A stretch of DNA of 64,000 nucleotides from Corynebacterium sp. HS2168-gen11 (GTDB lineage: Bacteria; Actinomycetota; Actinomycetes; Mycobacteriales; Mycobacteriaceae): positions 1 through 64,000 of the forward strand of contig NZ_JANUXR010000006.1 of assembly GCF_024834075.1 (NCBI RefSeq). The letters run 5' to 3'. The translations under genes were made by a program, and so were the position numbers. Numbering within the stretch: the stretch's first letter is position 1; each line of letters starts with the position of its first letter. The notes under the pieces are model-generated. The model was not told the DNA's origin. It did no database searches and was given only the letters and a program-made list of their open reading frames with translations. Shown here piece after piece: positions 16,060 to 24,707 of the stretch.

Positions 16060-16821
16060 ATGGCTACCCCCCCCCCGCTAGAATCCGTTAACGAAGAATC
16101 GCAGCAATCTTCACTTCCGCTCAGCGCATTAGCGATTGCAAGTTTTGTCATTGGCATCATCGCTCTTTCAACGTTCTGGATTCCTATTGTCAATAATCTC
16201 ATTTTCATTCTCGCCCTCGTTTCTCTTGGGCTCGGAATCGCAGCAGTCATAGTCACGAAGAAGAAGCACACCAAGCGCCGCGGATTCGCATTCGCGATTG
16301 CCGGAACGATTCTTTCCATACTCGCGATTGTCGGCGTGCTCGGAACGCAACATTTATATTCAAGCGCACTTGAAGAAGCACTTTCCGAAGCGGGATCACC
16401 ATCGATTTCAGATGCTTCCGGTGACAAGGCGAAAGATAAAGCAACTACGGAGAATGAGAAAGACGATATTCAAATCTCGATTGAGAGTCTTTCTAGCCCA
16501 GTTCCTAATTATGAAGGAAAACCTGCGGTTATCCTCACCTACACCGTGACAAACAACACGGACGAGAACTTCTCTGTCATATCCCTTAACACAAAGGCTT
16601 TCCAGAATGGTGTTTCGCTAGAAGGGACAGTTTTCTTTACGGACAACCCAGAAGGATACAATCCGGAATCCTCACTGCAAGAGATTCAACCAGGCGGAAC
16701 GGCAACCGTTACAGAGGCCTTCATGCTCAGTGATGAAACCTCCGACCTCGACGTTGAAATTGAGAACTCTTTTGATTTCATATCCGATACGAAGATAACA
16801 AAGACATTCTCACTGCAGTAG
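16060..16821 (+). CDS. Membrane protein with DUF4190-like and DUF5067-like regions, contingency start (cassette copy A)
   Basis: A 253-residue protein. Residues about 22-50 and 73-95 are hydrophobic helices around a basic loop, as in DUF4190 proteins. An Asp/Glu/Lys-rich linker follows, then an extracellular domain from about residue 137 (SSPVPNYEGKPAVILTYTV, NPEGYNP, ITKTFSLQ end) resembling DUF5067. AAGGAAG precedes the ATG. Codons 3-6 are made of ten C: with ten (as here, or seven) the frame is open. With nine it meets TAG at codon 7, and with eleven TAA at codon 11. The gene thus looks phase-variable. It is the first of three tandem paralogues and is followed by its own terminator and a ruined MerR gene. 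Function is unknown; surface exposure is inferred. Confidence 0.75.
   Translation: MATPPPLESVNEESQQSSLPLSALAIASFVIGIIALSTFWIPIVNNLIFILALVSLGLGIAAVIVTKKKHTKRRGFAFAIAGTILSILAIVGVLGTQHLYSSALEEALSEAGSPSISDASGDKAKDKATTENEKDDIQISIESLSSPVPNYEGKPAVILTYTVTNNTDENFSVISLNTKAFQNGVSLEGTVFFTDNPEGYNPESSLQEIQPGGTATVTEAFMLSDETSDLDVEIENSFDFISDTKITKTFSLQ
16067..16076 (+). repeat. Ten-C tract inside codons 3-6 of cassette copy A
   Basis: The run directly follows ATG GCT A. A change of one base in either direction brings a stop codon within 11 codons, so it can act as an on/off switch by slipped-strand mispairing. The paralogue at 17636 has no such tract. Confidence 0.9.
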
Positions 16822-16840
16822 TACACCTACTGAATCACCC

Positions 16841-16876
16841 AAAGGGTCGCTCGTTATAATGCACGAGCGGCCCTTT
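16841..16876 (+). terminator. Terminator of cassette copy A
   Basis: Stem AAAGGGTCGCTCGT (16841-16854) with ACGAGCGGCCCTTT (16863-16876), 14 bp with one G-T wobble, followed by CTCTATTC. Near-identical hairpins follow copies B and C. Confidence 0.8.
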
Positions 16877-16957
16877 CTCTATTCCCCTCAAGTACCATGC
16901 AGCTCAGATACTTGCTTTGAATCTGCTACGAGACAAGGCATACTTCTCAAACCAAGG

Positions 16958-17415
16958 AATAATGAGCCTCAGGAAACCGTCTCAGTGCAACATCTCAGCA
17001 CAACGTCAGTGAAATAGCAGAACTGCTCAAAATTAGTATCCAGCGATTTCATCGCGGGGATAGCCTCGGCTTCACACTTGATTCCGACCGATCCTTTTTA
17101 TAATTGTCGTTTGTACGCCACTGTTGCCGTCGAAAAGCTTCAGCAAGCACTTCTCTGCCGTAAAACGGGGATGTTTTTGGTTGCTTCTTGGCTCTCGGCA
17201 ATCAAGGCGAGAACGTCGCATCGCGGAGCGGGAATTATTAACAGTGGGAATTATTGCGCGCTCACCACAATTAAATTGCTCACAACCATGTGCTGGTGGG
17301 AACTGCAGTGAGCGATAGAGCAGCATCACTACGCGAAAAGCCGAAAGTTTAGGGAAGGAACGGAATCTAGAACGGGAGGTCGAGGGAAAAGAGCGCTGGG
17401 GAGACACGTAATACG
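16958..17415 (+). pseudogene. Remnant of a TipA-like MerR regulator (cassette copy A)
   Basis: DNA similarity to the intact regulator at 18523 runs through this stretch: a diverged start region, GAAATAGCAGAACTGCTC, GGGATAGCCTCGGCTT, GTCGAAAAGCTTCAGCAAGCACTTCT, AATCAAGGCGAGAA and, at the end, GAGCGCTGGGGAGACACG. Stop codons, frameshifts and an internal deletion prevent any long frame, and the effector domain is almost all missing. It is a dead copy left by tandem duplication. Confidence 0.75.
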
Positions 17416-17530
17416 TTACGGCGGACAACATTATAAACGTGAAAATATTTACGCTTAATAAACCGTGGCCTGTTTTTTATTTCAACGAATATAAAATAAG
17501 TTGATTATTTATTAATACGCGCGTAACTTT

Positions 17531-17558
17531 TTGACAATATTAATGCTTGTCCTATAAA
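17531..17558 (+). promoter_or_regulatory. Promoter of cassette copy B
   Basis: TTGACA (17531-17536), 16 bp, TATAAA (17553-17558), homologous to the copy A promoter. Confidence 0.65.
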
Positions 17559-17635
17559 ATTTTTACAAATTTTAGTCGACTCGAAACTGGCGCACGCGAA
17601 AAAGCTTGACCTATTCCCCATTAAGGAAGCACAGT

Positions 17636-18391
17636 ATGACGATCCCTGAGTTTGTGAGTGGAATACCACAAGATTCCAAACCGCCTATCAGTAAACTAGC
17701 AGTTTCAAGCTTCGTGCTTGGCACCATTGCGCTTCTCACGTGCTGGATTCCTGTGGTGAATCTGTTTATGTTCGTACTTGGCCTTATATCCTTCGCGTTG
17801 GGAACCACCGCGATGATTACGATCCAAAAGCAACAACCAAAACCACGTGGCTTCTTCTTCGCAATCGTCGGCACAATCTTTTCTCTACTCGCACTTTTTG
17901 GAGTTATCGGCGCACAAACGGTCTATAAAGCAGATATCGAAAATACATTGGCGAAGCTACATGTGACAGCTGTCGGCAGTGGGACGGAAGAACGCGCTGA
18001 TCAGAGCGTAGATCCTAGTGGCCATATTTCCATCGACACGCTATCCGCGCCGGTACCTGATTTCGAAGGAAACCCTGCAGTTATCCTCAGCTGCACCGTA
18101 CGCGAGCGCATTGGAGATGCCTACCTATCACCGCACCCGATAAACGCAAGAGCTTTTCAAAATGGTAAAGAACTGAAACGATTTGTGTTATTCCGTTATG
18201 ATCCAGAAGGTTATGACGCAAGATCTGCATTCCAGGGTTCTTTTGACGAACCCAGAACGGTCACATTACCTTTCTTGCTCGATGATGAAACCTCTGACGT
18301 TCGAATTGAAATTGAAGCTGAAATTAGAAACTCAGAGACTCAAGAGCTCATATCCACTATTAAGCTCGCAAAGACATTCTCACTGCAGTAA
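17636..18391 (+). CDS. Membrane protein with DUF4190-like and DUF5067-like regions (cassette copy B)
   Basis: A 251-residue paralogue of the protein at 16060, with the same layout: two N-terminal hydrophobic helices (about residues 22-47 and 67-90), a short linker, then the conserved domain (APVPDFEGNPAVIL, AFQNGKEL, DPEGYDA, ending KTFSLQ). The frame is open 10 codons further upstream, but AAGGAAG lies 7 bases before the ATG used here. Its start lacks the C tract. It is paired with the intact MerR regulator 130 bp downstream, beyond a terminator. The function is unknown. The extracellular domain suggests an envelope role whose expression might be tied to the drug-sensing regulator; that link is inference. 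Confidence 0.75.
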   Translation: MTIPEFVSGIPQDSKPPISKLAVSSFVLGTIALLTCWIPVVNLFMFVLGLISFALGTTAMITIQKQQPKPRGFFFAIVGTIFSLLALFGVIGAQTVYKADIENTLAKLHVTAVGSGTEERADQSVDPSGHISIDTLSAPVPDFEGNPAVILSCTVRERIGDAYLSPHPINARAFQNGKELKRFVLFRYDPEGYDARSAFQGSFDEPRTVTLPFLLDDETSDVRIEIEAEIRNSETQELISTIKLAKTFSLQ

Positions 18392-18408
18392 TATATTTGC
18401 ATAATCTC

Positions 18409-18446
18409 AAAAGGGCCGTTTGTCATGATTCGCGAACGGCCCTTTT
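18409..18446 (+). terminator. Terminator of cassette copy B
   Basis: Stem AAAAGGGCCGTT (18409-18420) with AACGGCCCTTTT (18435-18446), perfect over 12 bp, ending in a T run. Confidence 0.8.
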
Positions 18447-18522
18447 CTCATCACTCCAAGTAATCCATATCACAGATACTCGCCTTGAGTCTGACACAAT
18501 GTGAGGCACAAGAATAAAACTC

Positions 18523-19314
18523 ATGAACGATGAACCTCAGTACACCGTCGGTGAAATTGCAGAACTGCTCGGAATCAGCATCCGTCAACTTCATCACTGG
18601 GATAGCCTCGGCTTAGCACCTGCATCCGACCGTTCCTTTGGTGGTTATCGTTTATACGACGCTGCTGCCGTCGAAAGGCTTCAGCAAGCACTGCTCTACC
18701 GCGAAACAGGGATGTCGTTGGCTGCTATTAAGGACATTCTTGACTCTGGGAAATCAAGGCGAGAACACCTGATCGCGCAGCGCGAATTACTACTTACTCA
18801 ACAAAATCAAATAGCACAAAAGCTGTGTGCTGTTGAGAGACTTTTGGAGGATACGATGAGCGATACGCCATTATCGATGCATGAAAAAGCCGAGATCTTA
18901 GGGAAGGAATGGAATCCTGAATGGGAAGCCGAGGCTGAAGAGCGCTGGGGAGACACGCAAGACTGGAAGGTTTCCTATCAACGACAAGCTGCCATGTCGG
19001 CTCAAGATTGGCAAAGGCTTCAAGCCTCGACGGCGCAGGTGGAAGCAGCAATGGTCGAGGGGATCAATGCAGGTGTTGATCCAACCAGTGCCCGCGGAAT
19101 TGAGTTAGCTGAAGAACATCGGCACGTGCTCAGCACATTTTTTGATGTTACACACGCGAAACACGTAATTATCGCGCGCGGATATCTCGCCGATGAAAGG
19201 TTCAAAGCGTACTACACCAAGCGGCATCCAGATCTTCCTACTTGGCTCGTGGCAGCTATCAATGCGAATGCTGCACATCATGGAGTTGATCCACAACAGG
19301 CACAATGGGGCTAA
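18523..19314 (+). CDS. MerR-family regulator with TipAS-type effector domain (cassette copy B)
   Basis: A 263-residue regulator. Residues 1-75 are the MerR DNA-binding domain (YTVGEIAELLGISIRQLHHW, then YRLYDAAAVERLQQAL). A coiled-coil dimerisation helix runs to about 115. Residues about 125-263 resemble the TipAS antibiotic-recognition domain (EILGKEWNPEWEAEAEERWG, RHVLSTFFDVTHAKHV). TipA-like proteins bind thiopeptides or other amphipathic drugs and activate their own or nearby promoters through a 19-bp-spaced promoter. A candidate of that kind (TTGAGT, 19 bp, AAGAAT) lies just upstream, within a region conserved in all three cassettes. This is the only intact regulator of the three copies and may serve all of them. 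The ligand is unknown. Confidence 0.85.
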   Translation: MNDEPQYTVGEIAELLGISIRQLHHWDSLGLAPASDRSFGGYRLYDAAAVERLQQALLYRETGMSLAAIKDILDSGKSRREHLIAQRELLLTQQNQIAQKLCAVERLLEDTMSDTPLSMHEKAEILGKEWNPEWEAEAEERWGDTQDWKVSYQRQAAMSAQDWQRLQASTAQVEAAMVEGINAGVDPTSARGIELAEEHRHVLSTFFDVTHAKHVIIARGYLADERFKAYYTKRHPDLPTWLVAAINANAAHHGVDPQQAQWG

Positions 19315-19342
19315 GCGAAGATCACTGAGTTTGCGATTGTTT

Positions 19343-19378
19343 CGGTGATGTTCATGCTTGCACGCGCGAACATCACCG
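19343..19378 (+). terminator. Hairpin after the MerR gene
   Basis: Perfect 11-bp stem CGGTGATGTTC (19343-19353) with GAACATCACCG (19368-19378), 29 bases past the MerR stop. No T tract follows. A second small hairpin (ACTCAGAT/ATCTGAGT) lies at 19386-19414. Confidence 0.45.
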
Positions 19379-19445
19379 AGGCAATACTCAGATCAGCGAA
19401 AAGCATATCTGAGTCCCTCATTGCATGATGCTCGTAACGTCATAG

Positions 19446-19919
19446 TTGCTAATTTTTCATCGAAGCAGGCAGTGGGACGGCAAAGGCGCTGACAGTGAGG
19501 TAACAGAAGAGCTTACCGAGTATAAGACTGACGAACGTGAAATCGTCATCGAAACACTTTTTGCTCCAGTTCCTGATTTCGAAGGAAACCCTGCAGTTAT
19601 CCTCACATACACCACAAAATATAACTCTCCGCTAGAGGAGTCTGAGGATATTGAAAGGGATTATTCAGTCTATCGCGTGGAGGCAAAAGCGTTTCAAAAT
19701 GGTAAAGAACTGAACAGACTTGTGTTATTCAGCCAGAATCCAGAAGGTTATGACGCAATGTCTGCAATATCGGGTGAGTTTCCTGGCGAAACAAAAACGG
19801 TCACAGTTCCGTTTCTACTCAATGACGAAAGCTCCGACGTTCATGTTGAAATTGAAATCAGGGACACACCAGATTCCTCGTTTAACACGAAGCTCACAAA
19901 GACATTCTCCCTGCAGTAA
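19446..19919 (+). pseudogene. Truncated paralogue carrying only the DUF5067-like domain (cassette copy C)
   Basis: The frame encodes 157 residues, of which about 40 onward match the C-terminal domains of copies A and B (APVPDFEGNPAVILTYT, AFQNGKELNRLVLF, NPEGYDAMSA, LTKTFSLQ). DNA similarity to copy B begins near GGCAGTGGGACGG at 19468, in the linker. The promoter, ribosome site and both membrane helices are absent, so the product could not be placed in the membrane. The remaining domain has not accumulated stops, so either the truncation is recent or a short product is made. Confidence 0.65.
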
Positions 19920-19938
19920 TACTTCTGCTTAATCCTCA

Positions 19939-19974
19939 AAAGGGTCGCTCGTTGAAATTCACGAGCGACCCTTT
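19939..19974 (+). terminator. Terminator of cassette copy C
   Basis: Perfect 14-bp stem AAAGGGTCGCTCGT (19939-19952) with ACGAGCGACCCTTT (19961-19974), homologous to the terminators of copies A and B. Confidence 0.8.
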
Positions 19975-20056
19975 CCCTTGTTCATCTCAAGTACCACGCA
20001 TCTCAGATACCTTGGCTTGAACTTGGCACGAGACAAGGCGTACTCATGAAATCCAG

Positions 20057-20206
20057 GAACGATGAACTTCAATCCCCTATCGGTTCACGCTGTTGTCGTC
20101 GAAAAGCTGCATGAGTACTGCATTACTGCGAAACAGGCAATGCTTGATGTTGGGCGATCAACACGAAAACGCCTCAGGCGCGCAGCGAGGATCGCAGTAC
20201 TACTAA
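20057..20206 (+). pseudogene. Small remnant of the MerR regulator (cassette copy C)
   Basis: GAACGATGAACTTCA matches the start of the intact regulator at 18523. After a deletion, GCTGTTGTCGTCGAAAAGCTGCATGAGTACTG, GCGAAACAGGCAATG and GCGCAGCGAGGATC match its first helical region. Only about 150 bases survive. A frame of 96 codons over 20062-20352 is accidental. Confidence 0.65.
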
Positions 20207-20342
20207 GCAGTAAACCGTGGTCGGTTAAAAGCCACGGCATGCATCACTTCCCCACTGCAGGAAAACTCTCTCATGCGCGGGCAACTATGCTAAAACGCGC
20301 CATCAACATTGCGGGCAGAAAACACGTGCCACTGTTACCGCA

Positions 20343-21035
20343 CTACTCATGAGTAAAAACTTGCGCCACATGCCCCAGGCCATGCGCAGGTGGTCGTATT
20401 CCGGCCTCTAATGCTGCGATAATAAATGCCACTTTCGGCTCAACGAAGTCTCGATAAGGATCGCGGCTATACACAAAAGCTGACAGATCCGTTCCTAACT
20501 GCTCATTGGAAAGTTCAAGATTGCGTTTAATGAGTTCGTTTCGTGCATGGTCGGTGGAATCAACTCGATATGTGCCGATTCCCAAGTGAGTTGAAATCAC
20601 GGTATCGCCAATAAAATCTAGCGCAAACAGCACAAGGTTTTTATCCAAGCCAGTGGCGGTGAAATCTTCCACGATCGTTGCGGAGGCTTTCATAAAATTG
20701 ACTTGCGGAAACGGATAGGTATACAGCGTCAGCGCAAATCCAGGAAATGCCTCACATAATTGCCAACAGTAGCGCGCCCATGCATGCAGCATATCTGGCC
20801 AGGAGCTTTGCGGAGACACCCAGGGCTGACGACGCGCAATGTCTTCCAGGCAGGCGGCCACCAAATCGTCGCGCGAGTTATAGAGCCGATACAAACTCGG
20901 CGCTCCTACGCCAAGAGATGCGGCGACCTGGGACATCGTGAAGGTATCTAACCCAATTTGTAACACTGCATCAATGACTTGTTGTGCAGTGAATTTAGGT
21001 TTCGGACCAGTTTTACGTCCCAGGCGCATGTGCAT
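20343..21035 (-). CDS. TetR-family transcriptional regulator
   Basis: A 230-residue repressor with an N-terminal helix-turn-helix (FTAQQVIDAVLQIGLDTFTM, then VAASLGVGAPSLYRLYNSRDDL) and a helical ligand-binding domain. The start chosen is the ATG overlapping the TAA of the ABC gene before it (TAATG), which implies translational coupling; the frame is open 5 codons further. It is the last gene of an operon with two ABC half-transporters, so it probably regulates their export or import activity. A possible operator lies at 25131-25153 at the head of the operon. Confidence 0.85.
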   Translation of the reverse strand: MHMRLGRKTGPKPKFTAQQVIDAVLQIGLDTFTMSQVAASLGVGAPSLYRLYNSRDDLVAACLEDIARRQPWVSPQSSWPDMLHAWARYCWQLCEAFPGFALTLYTYPFPQVNFMKASATIVEDFTATGLDKNLVLFALDFIGDTVISTHLGIGTYRVDSTDHARNELIKRNLELSNEQLGTDLSAFVYSRDPYRDFVEPKVAFIIAALEAGIRPPAHGLGHVAQVFTHE

Positions 21036-22789
21036 TATGTCAACGACCATCCTTTAGCAGCTTGGCGGAGTTGCCAAAATTCACGATACTTTCCGCCAGT
21101 TTCAAGCAATTCTTCATGTGTTCCTTGTTGAACAACATGACCGTGTGAATCCAAAACAACGATATGATCTGCTGATTGAATAGTTGATAGTTTATGCGCA
21201 ATGACAATAAGTGTCGAACGTTGCCGCAAATACTCCAATGATTCAACGATATGTTTTTCATTCGCCGGATCTAATGCACTGGTCGCCTCGTCGACAAGCA
21301 CAATTGCTGCTTGCTTGAGAATTGCTCGGGCAATCGACACGCGTTGGCGCTCACCACCGGAAAGGGCTCGGCCGCCTTCGCCAACTTTGGTATTCCAGCC
21401 ATCAGGCAGACGTCGCACGATTTCGGTCACTCCGGCCAGCTCTGCAGCTTGGCGGATTTGCTCATCGGTTGCATCGGGATTTCCTACCCGAATATTGGCC
21501 TCTAGCGTGTCGTCGTATAAATAAACATCTTGGAAAATCCAGGCGATTTGTTTCATAACATCAGCAACACGCTGGTCTTTGACTGCGACACCACCGACGA
21601 GCACACTACCTTGATCGACCTCATAGAATCGAGCAATCAGGCGCGCTAAGGTGGTCTTTCCAGAGCCAGATGGTCCAACAATTGCGGTAAAGGAGTTCGG
21701 CTCGCATCGCATGTTTACCTTCTGCAGCACCAGTGTATCTGGGGTATAGCCAAATGAGACGTCACGAAGTTCCACCGCGCCTGGTTCTGTAATTGGTTTC
21801 GATGAGACTGGATCAACCAATACTGGTTCGTTCAGGATCTCGCTGACTTGTGCAAGCAGCGGCCGTGAGCTTTCAAGTCCCATGCCAAGGGTGCCAATTT
21901 CAGAAAGCATCGAGGTGAAGCGAAGCATAATTCCAATAAACACAATGCTTGCGATCGGATCATCAAATCCGAATGTTGCGCTCACCGCGATAATCATTGA
22001 AAATACTGCGATCCACTGGATAACCGTGCCGATGATAGCGTTGCCAAGCAATCCCCACCACAAGCCTTTCATACCTGCTTTTTCAGCATCCCGTGTGGCT
22101 TGTAAAAGTGGCTGGAAAGAACTTGCCTGACCACATGCGCGCAAGATCGGCTGTTTTTGTGCAAATTCCACCAGTCGGGCGGATAGTTCTTGGGATGGTG
22201 CAGCATTGATTGTTTCGTCTTGCTCTTTACAACGCTTGGCTGCCCATACGGCGACAAACATCACTGGCACGCTTATGGTTAACAGGATTCCCATTTTCGG
22301 TGACCATATCCAACATCCCACAAGCAAGATCAACATAGTGAAGGTATTTGCGATCATCGGCGCTAACATATGCGCAAAAGATTCACCGAGCATAATCATT
22401 TGTTTGGATACCAGCCTGGAAAACGTGCCGGCAGTTTCAGACGTGAAATACCCTAATGGTAGACGCGCAGCTTGGTCACCAATCTTTTTATGGAAACTTG
22501 CCATAGCATCTAAGGCAACTGAATAACTCATAATTGCCAGCACATATTCAACACCAGCTGCGATTACTCCTAAGCACAGTAAAACGCCAAGCCAGCCGCC
22601 AATGCCAAGACCCCATATATCTTGTTTCTTCACCAGCACAGTCAGGGCAGGCAAAAAAGCAGTCAGTGCTAAACCACGGATAATGCCAGCAATCACCGAG
22701 AATATGATGGTTAACCGCAGCCATTTTTGCCCTTGCTCACTCGAGAGCTGGAAAATTTGCTGGGTAATTCCTCGTGATGTCTTGTTCAT
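21035..22789 (-). CDS. ABC transporter half-molecule (YbtQ/IrtB-like), membrane plus ATPase domains
   Basis: A 584-residue exporter-fold ABC protein. Six membrane helices lie in residues about 25-320. The nucleotide-binding domain holds Walker A GPSGSGKTT (about 378), Q-loop FQDVYLYDDT, signature LSGGERQRVSIARAI, Walker B IVLVDEATSALD and switch His IAHKL. The start ATG overlaps the stop of the upstream half-transporter (ATGA) and has GGAAGGGA 7 bases before it. The two halves should form a heterodimer. Pairs like this (IrtAB, YbtPQ) import iron-siderophores despite an exporter fold. The iron box at 25105 favours that role here, but a drug or peptide exporter is possible. Confidence 0.85.
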   Translation of the reverse strand: MNKTSRGITQQIFQLSSEQGQKWLRLTIIFSVIAGIIRGLALTAFLPALTVLVKKQDIWGLGIGGWLGVLLCLGVIAAGVEYVLAIMSYSVALDAMASFHKKIGDQAARLPLGYFTSETAGTFSRLVSKQMIMLGESFAHMLAPMIANTFTMLILLVGCWIWSPKMGILLTISVPVMFVAVWAAKRCKEQDETINAAPSQELSARLVEFAQKQPILRACGQASSFQPLLQATRDAEKAGMKGLWWGLLGNAIIGTVIQWIAVFSMIIAVSATFGFDDPIASIVFIGIMLRFTSMLSEIGTLGMGLESSRPLLAQVSEILNEPVLVDPVSSKPITEPGAVELRDVSFGYTPDTLVLQKVNMRCEPNSFTAIVGPSGSGKTTLARLIARFYEVDQGSVLVGGVAVKDQRVADVMKQIAWIFQDVYLYDDTLEANIRVGNPDATDEQIRQAAELAGVTEIVRRLPDGWNTKVGEGGRALSGGERQRVSIARAILKQAAIVLVDEATSALDPANEKHIVESLEYLRQRSTLIVIAHKLSTIQSADHIVVLDSHGHVVQQGTHEELLETGGKYREFWQLRQAAKGWSLT

Positions 22790-24696
22790 GCTTGTGTCCC
22801 TTCCCATAACGCTACATACAACGGATGGTTGCTCACTTCTTGAGGGCTCCCTAATGCACTCAGCTTTCCATTTTCTAAAATCGCAATCTGATCAACTCCC
22901 AGCACTGATGCCGGACGATGTGCGATGACAAGAACTGTGCGCCCTTTATTGCCGGCCTTGTTACGGGCTTCGTCACCGGCCTTGTTACGGGCTTCGTCGC
23001 CAGCTTTGTTACGGGCTTCGTCACCGGCTTTGTTACGGGCTTCGTCACCGGCTTTGTTACGGGCTTCGTCACCGGCTTTAATTAAGCGAGTCAGCGCTGT
23101 TTGAATCAACGCCTCTGATTCTGGATCGGTAAACGCAGTTGCTTCATCCAAGATAAGAATTGGTGCATCAATCAACAGTGCGCGCGCAATCGAAAGTCGC
23201 TGGCATTGTCCGCCCGATAAATGCGTATCAACTCCATAAACGGTGTCAAGACCATGCGGTAATGCTGCAATTTCATCCGCAATTTGTGCATCCCGAAGGG
23301 CCTGCCAAATCTGTTCATCGGTGGCATCTGGGCTTCCCAAACGCACGTTGTCGCGAATCGAGAGCCGAAGGATCTGCGGATCTTGCAACACAAAGCTCAC
23401 GCATCGATAAAGTTGATCATCTGGCCAGGTGCGAATATCGGTGCCGCCGATGGAGATTGTTCCGCTATCAGGATCAGAAAAACGAGCTAATAATGTAGCC
23501 AATGTTGATTTTCCGCCGCCGGAAGGTCCGATCAAGGCAGTGACAGTTCCTGGTTGCAGTGTTAAGGAAATATCGTCAACGGCTTGGTTGTCGCCGTAGC
23601 TAAACGAAACATGATCGAACACCACTGATTGCGGAGTACACAGATCAGGAGTGTGAACGTGCTCTTGAGTGGTGTGACTGATCTGGTCAATATTCAGTAT
23701 GTTCTGGATGCGCAACGCTGCTGCTCCAGCCATCTGAATCGACCAGGTCATATTCGCTAAAATTTCGATCGACTGTGGGATCATCAGCGCAATAATGGCA
23801 GTCGGGATAACATCCGTTGGTTGTGCATAGCCATATTGCACCGCCAGCGTTCCCAGTCCAAGATTGGTCAGCAGCAAGATCGAAGGCGAAATCGTTGCAT
23901 TGGCAACCGCTGAGGTCCGGAGCATCGGCCCGCACCACGCTAAATAAAACTTATGGAATTCCTCGGTTGCGCAGCGATAGCGTTCATGTGCTTGACCTGT
24001 TTTGCCAAAGGCTTTGACGACGGCGATACCTGTAATGAACTCAACCATAGTGGCAGAAACATACCCTAACCGGGTATCCATCTCTGCAGTTTTTTCGCCC
24101 ATATCGCGCACCATATACCCCATCGCGCCCAGGTAGAATGGAAGCGTTGCAATGGCAATGAGCCCTAAAATCCAATTGAGATAAAAGGCGTAGCCAAGTA
24201 ATGCCAACGGACTAATAATCGCAACCGTATTATCAACCGGAGCATGTGCGACGACTGTATGGATATCGGTTGTATCATCCTGAATAGCTTTGCGCACTAA
24301 ACCCGAATTGGTTTTTGAGAACCAAGACAACGGGGCCCTAGAAATTCGATCAGCGATACGCTCTTGCAGTATTCTGCGCAACCGGATATCAGCAAAATGG
24401 GTAACAGTAAGTGCAATAAAATACAGTGCCAATTTACTCAGAAACAGCCAGAGCAGCAGCATAAGCGCACTGCGTACTTCCTCTGGATTAGGAGCGACAT
24501 CCTGCTGCCATGCTTGCAGCAAGATTCCGGACAGCTGCACCAATACGATATATGGTCCAACCGAAAGGATTGCTGAAGTAATCGCTAAGATTCGTGCCAG
24601 CATGATCCGACCACTGATTGGCTGCAGCAGATCGTAAAACGCTCGCTTTCCGGCCTTGTCCTTTTCTTTATTACTTATTTCAGGAGTTTCAGTCAT
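22786..24696 (-). CDS. ABC transporter half-molecule (YbtP/IrtA-like) with an octapeptide repeat in the ATPase domain
   Basis: A 636-residue exporter-fold protein with six helices (about 30-310). Its Walker A is GPSGGGKST, Q-loop LQDPQ, signature LSGGQCQRLSIARAL, Walker B ILILDEATAFTD and switch His IAHRP. Between the D-loop helix and the beta strand before the switch His, the chain is expanded by five copies of GDEARNKA, encoded by a 24-bp tandem repeat. The D-loop reads FTD in place of the usual SALD. AGGGAAG lies 6 bases before the ATG. It heads the surviving ABC-ABC-TetR part of a probably iron-regulated operon; the DNA just upstream is a decayed ECF transporter. Confidence 0.85.
   Translation of the reverse strand: MTETPEISNKEKDKAGKRAFYDLLQPISGRIMLARILAITSAILSVGPYIVLVQLSGILLQAWQQDVAPNPEEVRSALMLLLWLFLSKLALYFIALTVTHFADIRLRRILQERIADRISRAPLSWFSKTNSGLVRKAIQDDTTDIHTVVAHAPVDNTVAIISPLALLGYAFYLNWILGLIAIATLPFYLGAMGYMVRDMGEKTAEMDTRLGYVSATMVEFITGIAVVKAFGKTGQAHERYRCATEEFHKFYLAWCGPMLRTSAVANATISPSILLLTNLGLGTLAVQYGYAQPTDVIPTAIIALMIPQSIEILANMTWSIQMAGAAALRIQNILNIDQISHTTQEHVHTPDLCTPQSVVFDHVSFSYGDNQAVDDISLTLQPGTVTALIGPSGGGKSTLATLLARFSDPDSGTISIGGTDIRTWPDDQLYRCVSFVLQDPQILRLSIRDNVRLGSPDATDEQIWQALRDAQIADEIAALPHGLDTVYGVDTHLSGGQCQRLSIARALLIDAPILILDEATAFTDPESEALIQTALTRLIKAGDEARNKAGDEARNKAGDEARNKAGDEARNKAGDEARNKAGNKGRTVLVIAHRPASVLGVDQIAILENGKLSALGSPQEVSNHPLYVALWEGTQA
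22952..23079 (-). repeat. 24-bp minisatellite within the ABC ATPase domain (5.3 copies)
   Basis: Unit CCGGCCTTGTTACGGGCTTC plus GTCA on the plus strand, with copies beginning at 22952, 22976, 23000, 23024 and 23048 and a partial one at 23072. Copies differ by one to three bases. The period is a multiple of three, so copy-number changes keep the frame and lengthen or shorten a charged loop (GDEARNKA). Confidence 0.95.
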
Positions 24697-24707
24697 AATA
24701 ATCTTCC

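Noticed and set aside
20062..20352. A 96-codon frame as a separate small gene
   Set aside because: Its first half matches scraps of the MerR gene and the rest runs into the TetR gene end, so it is accidental.
22952..23079. CRISPR-like regular repeats
   Set aside because: The units are contiguous with no spacers, lie in frame in an ABC transporter gene and have no cas genes nearby.
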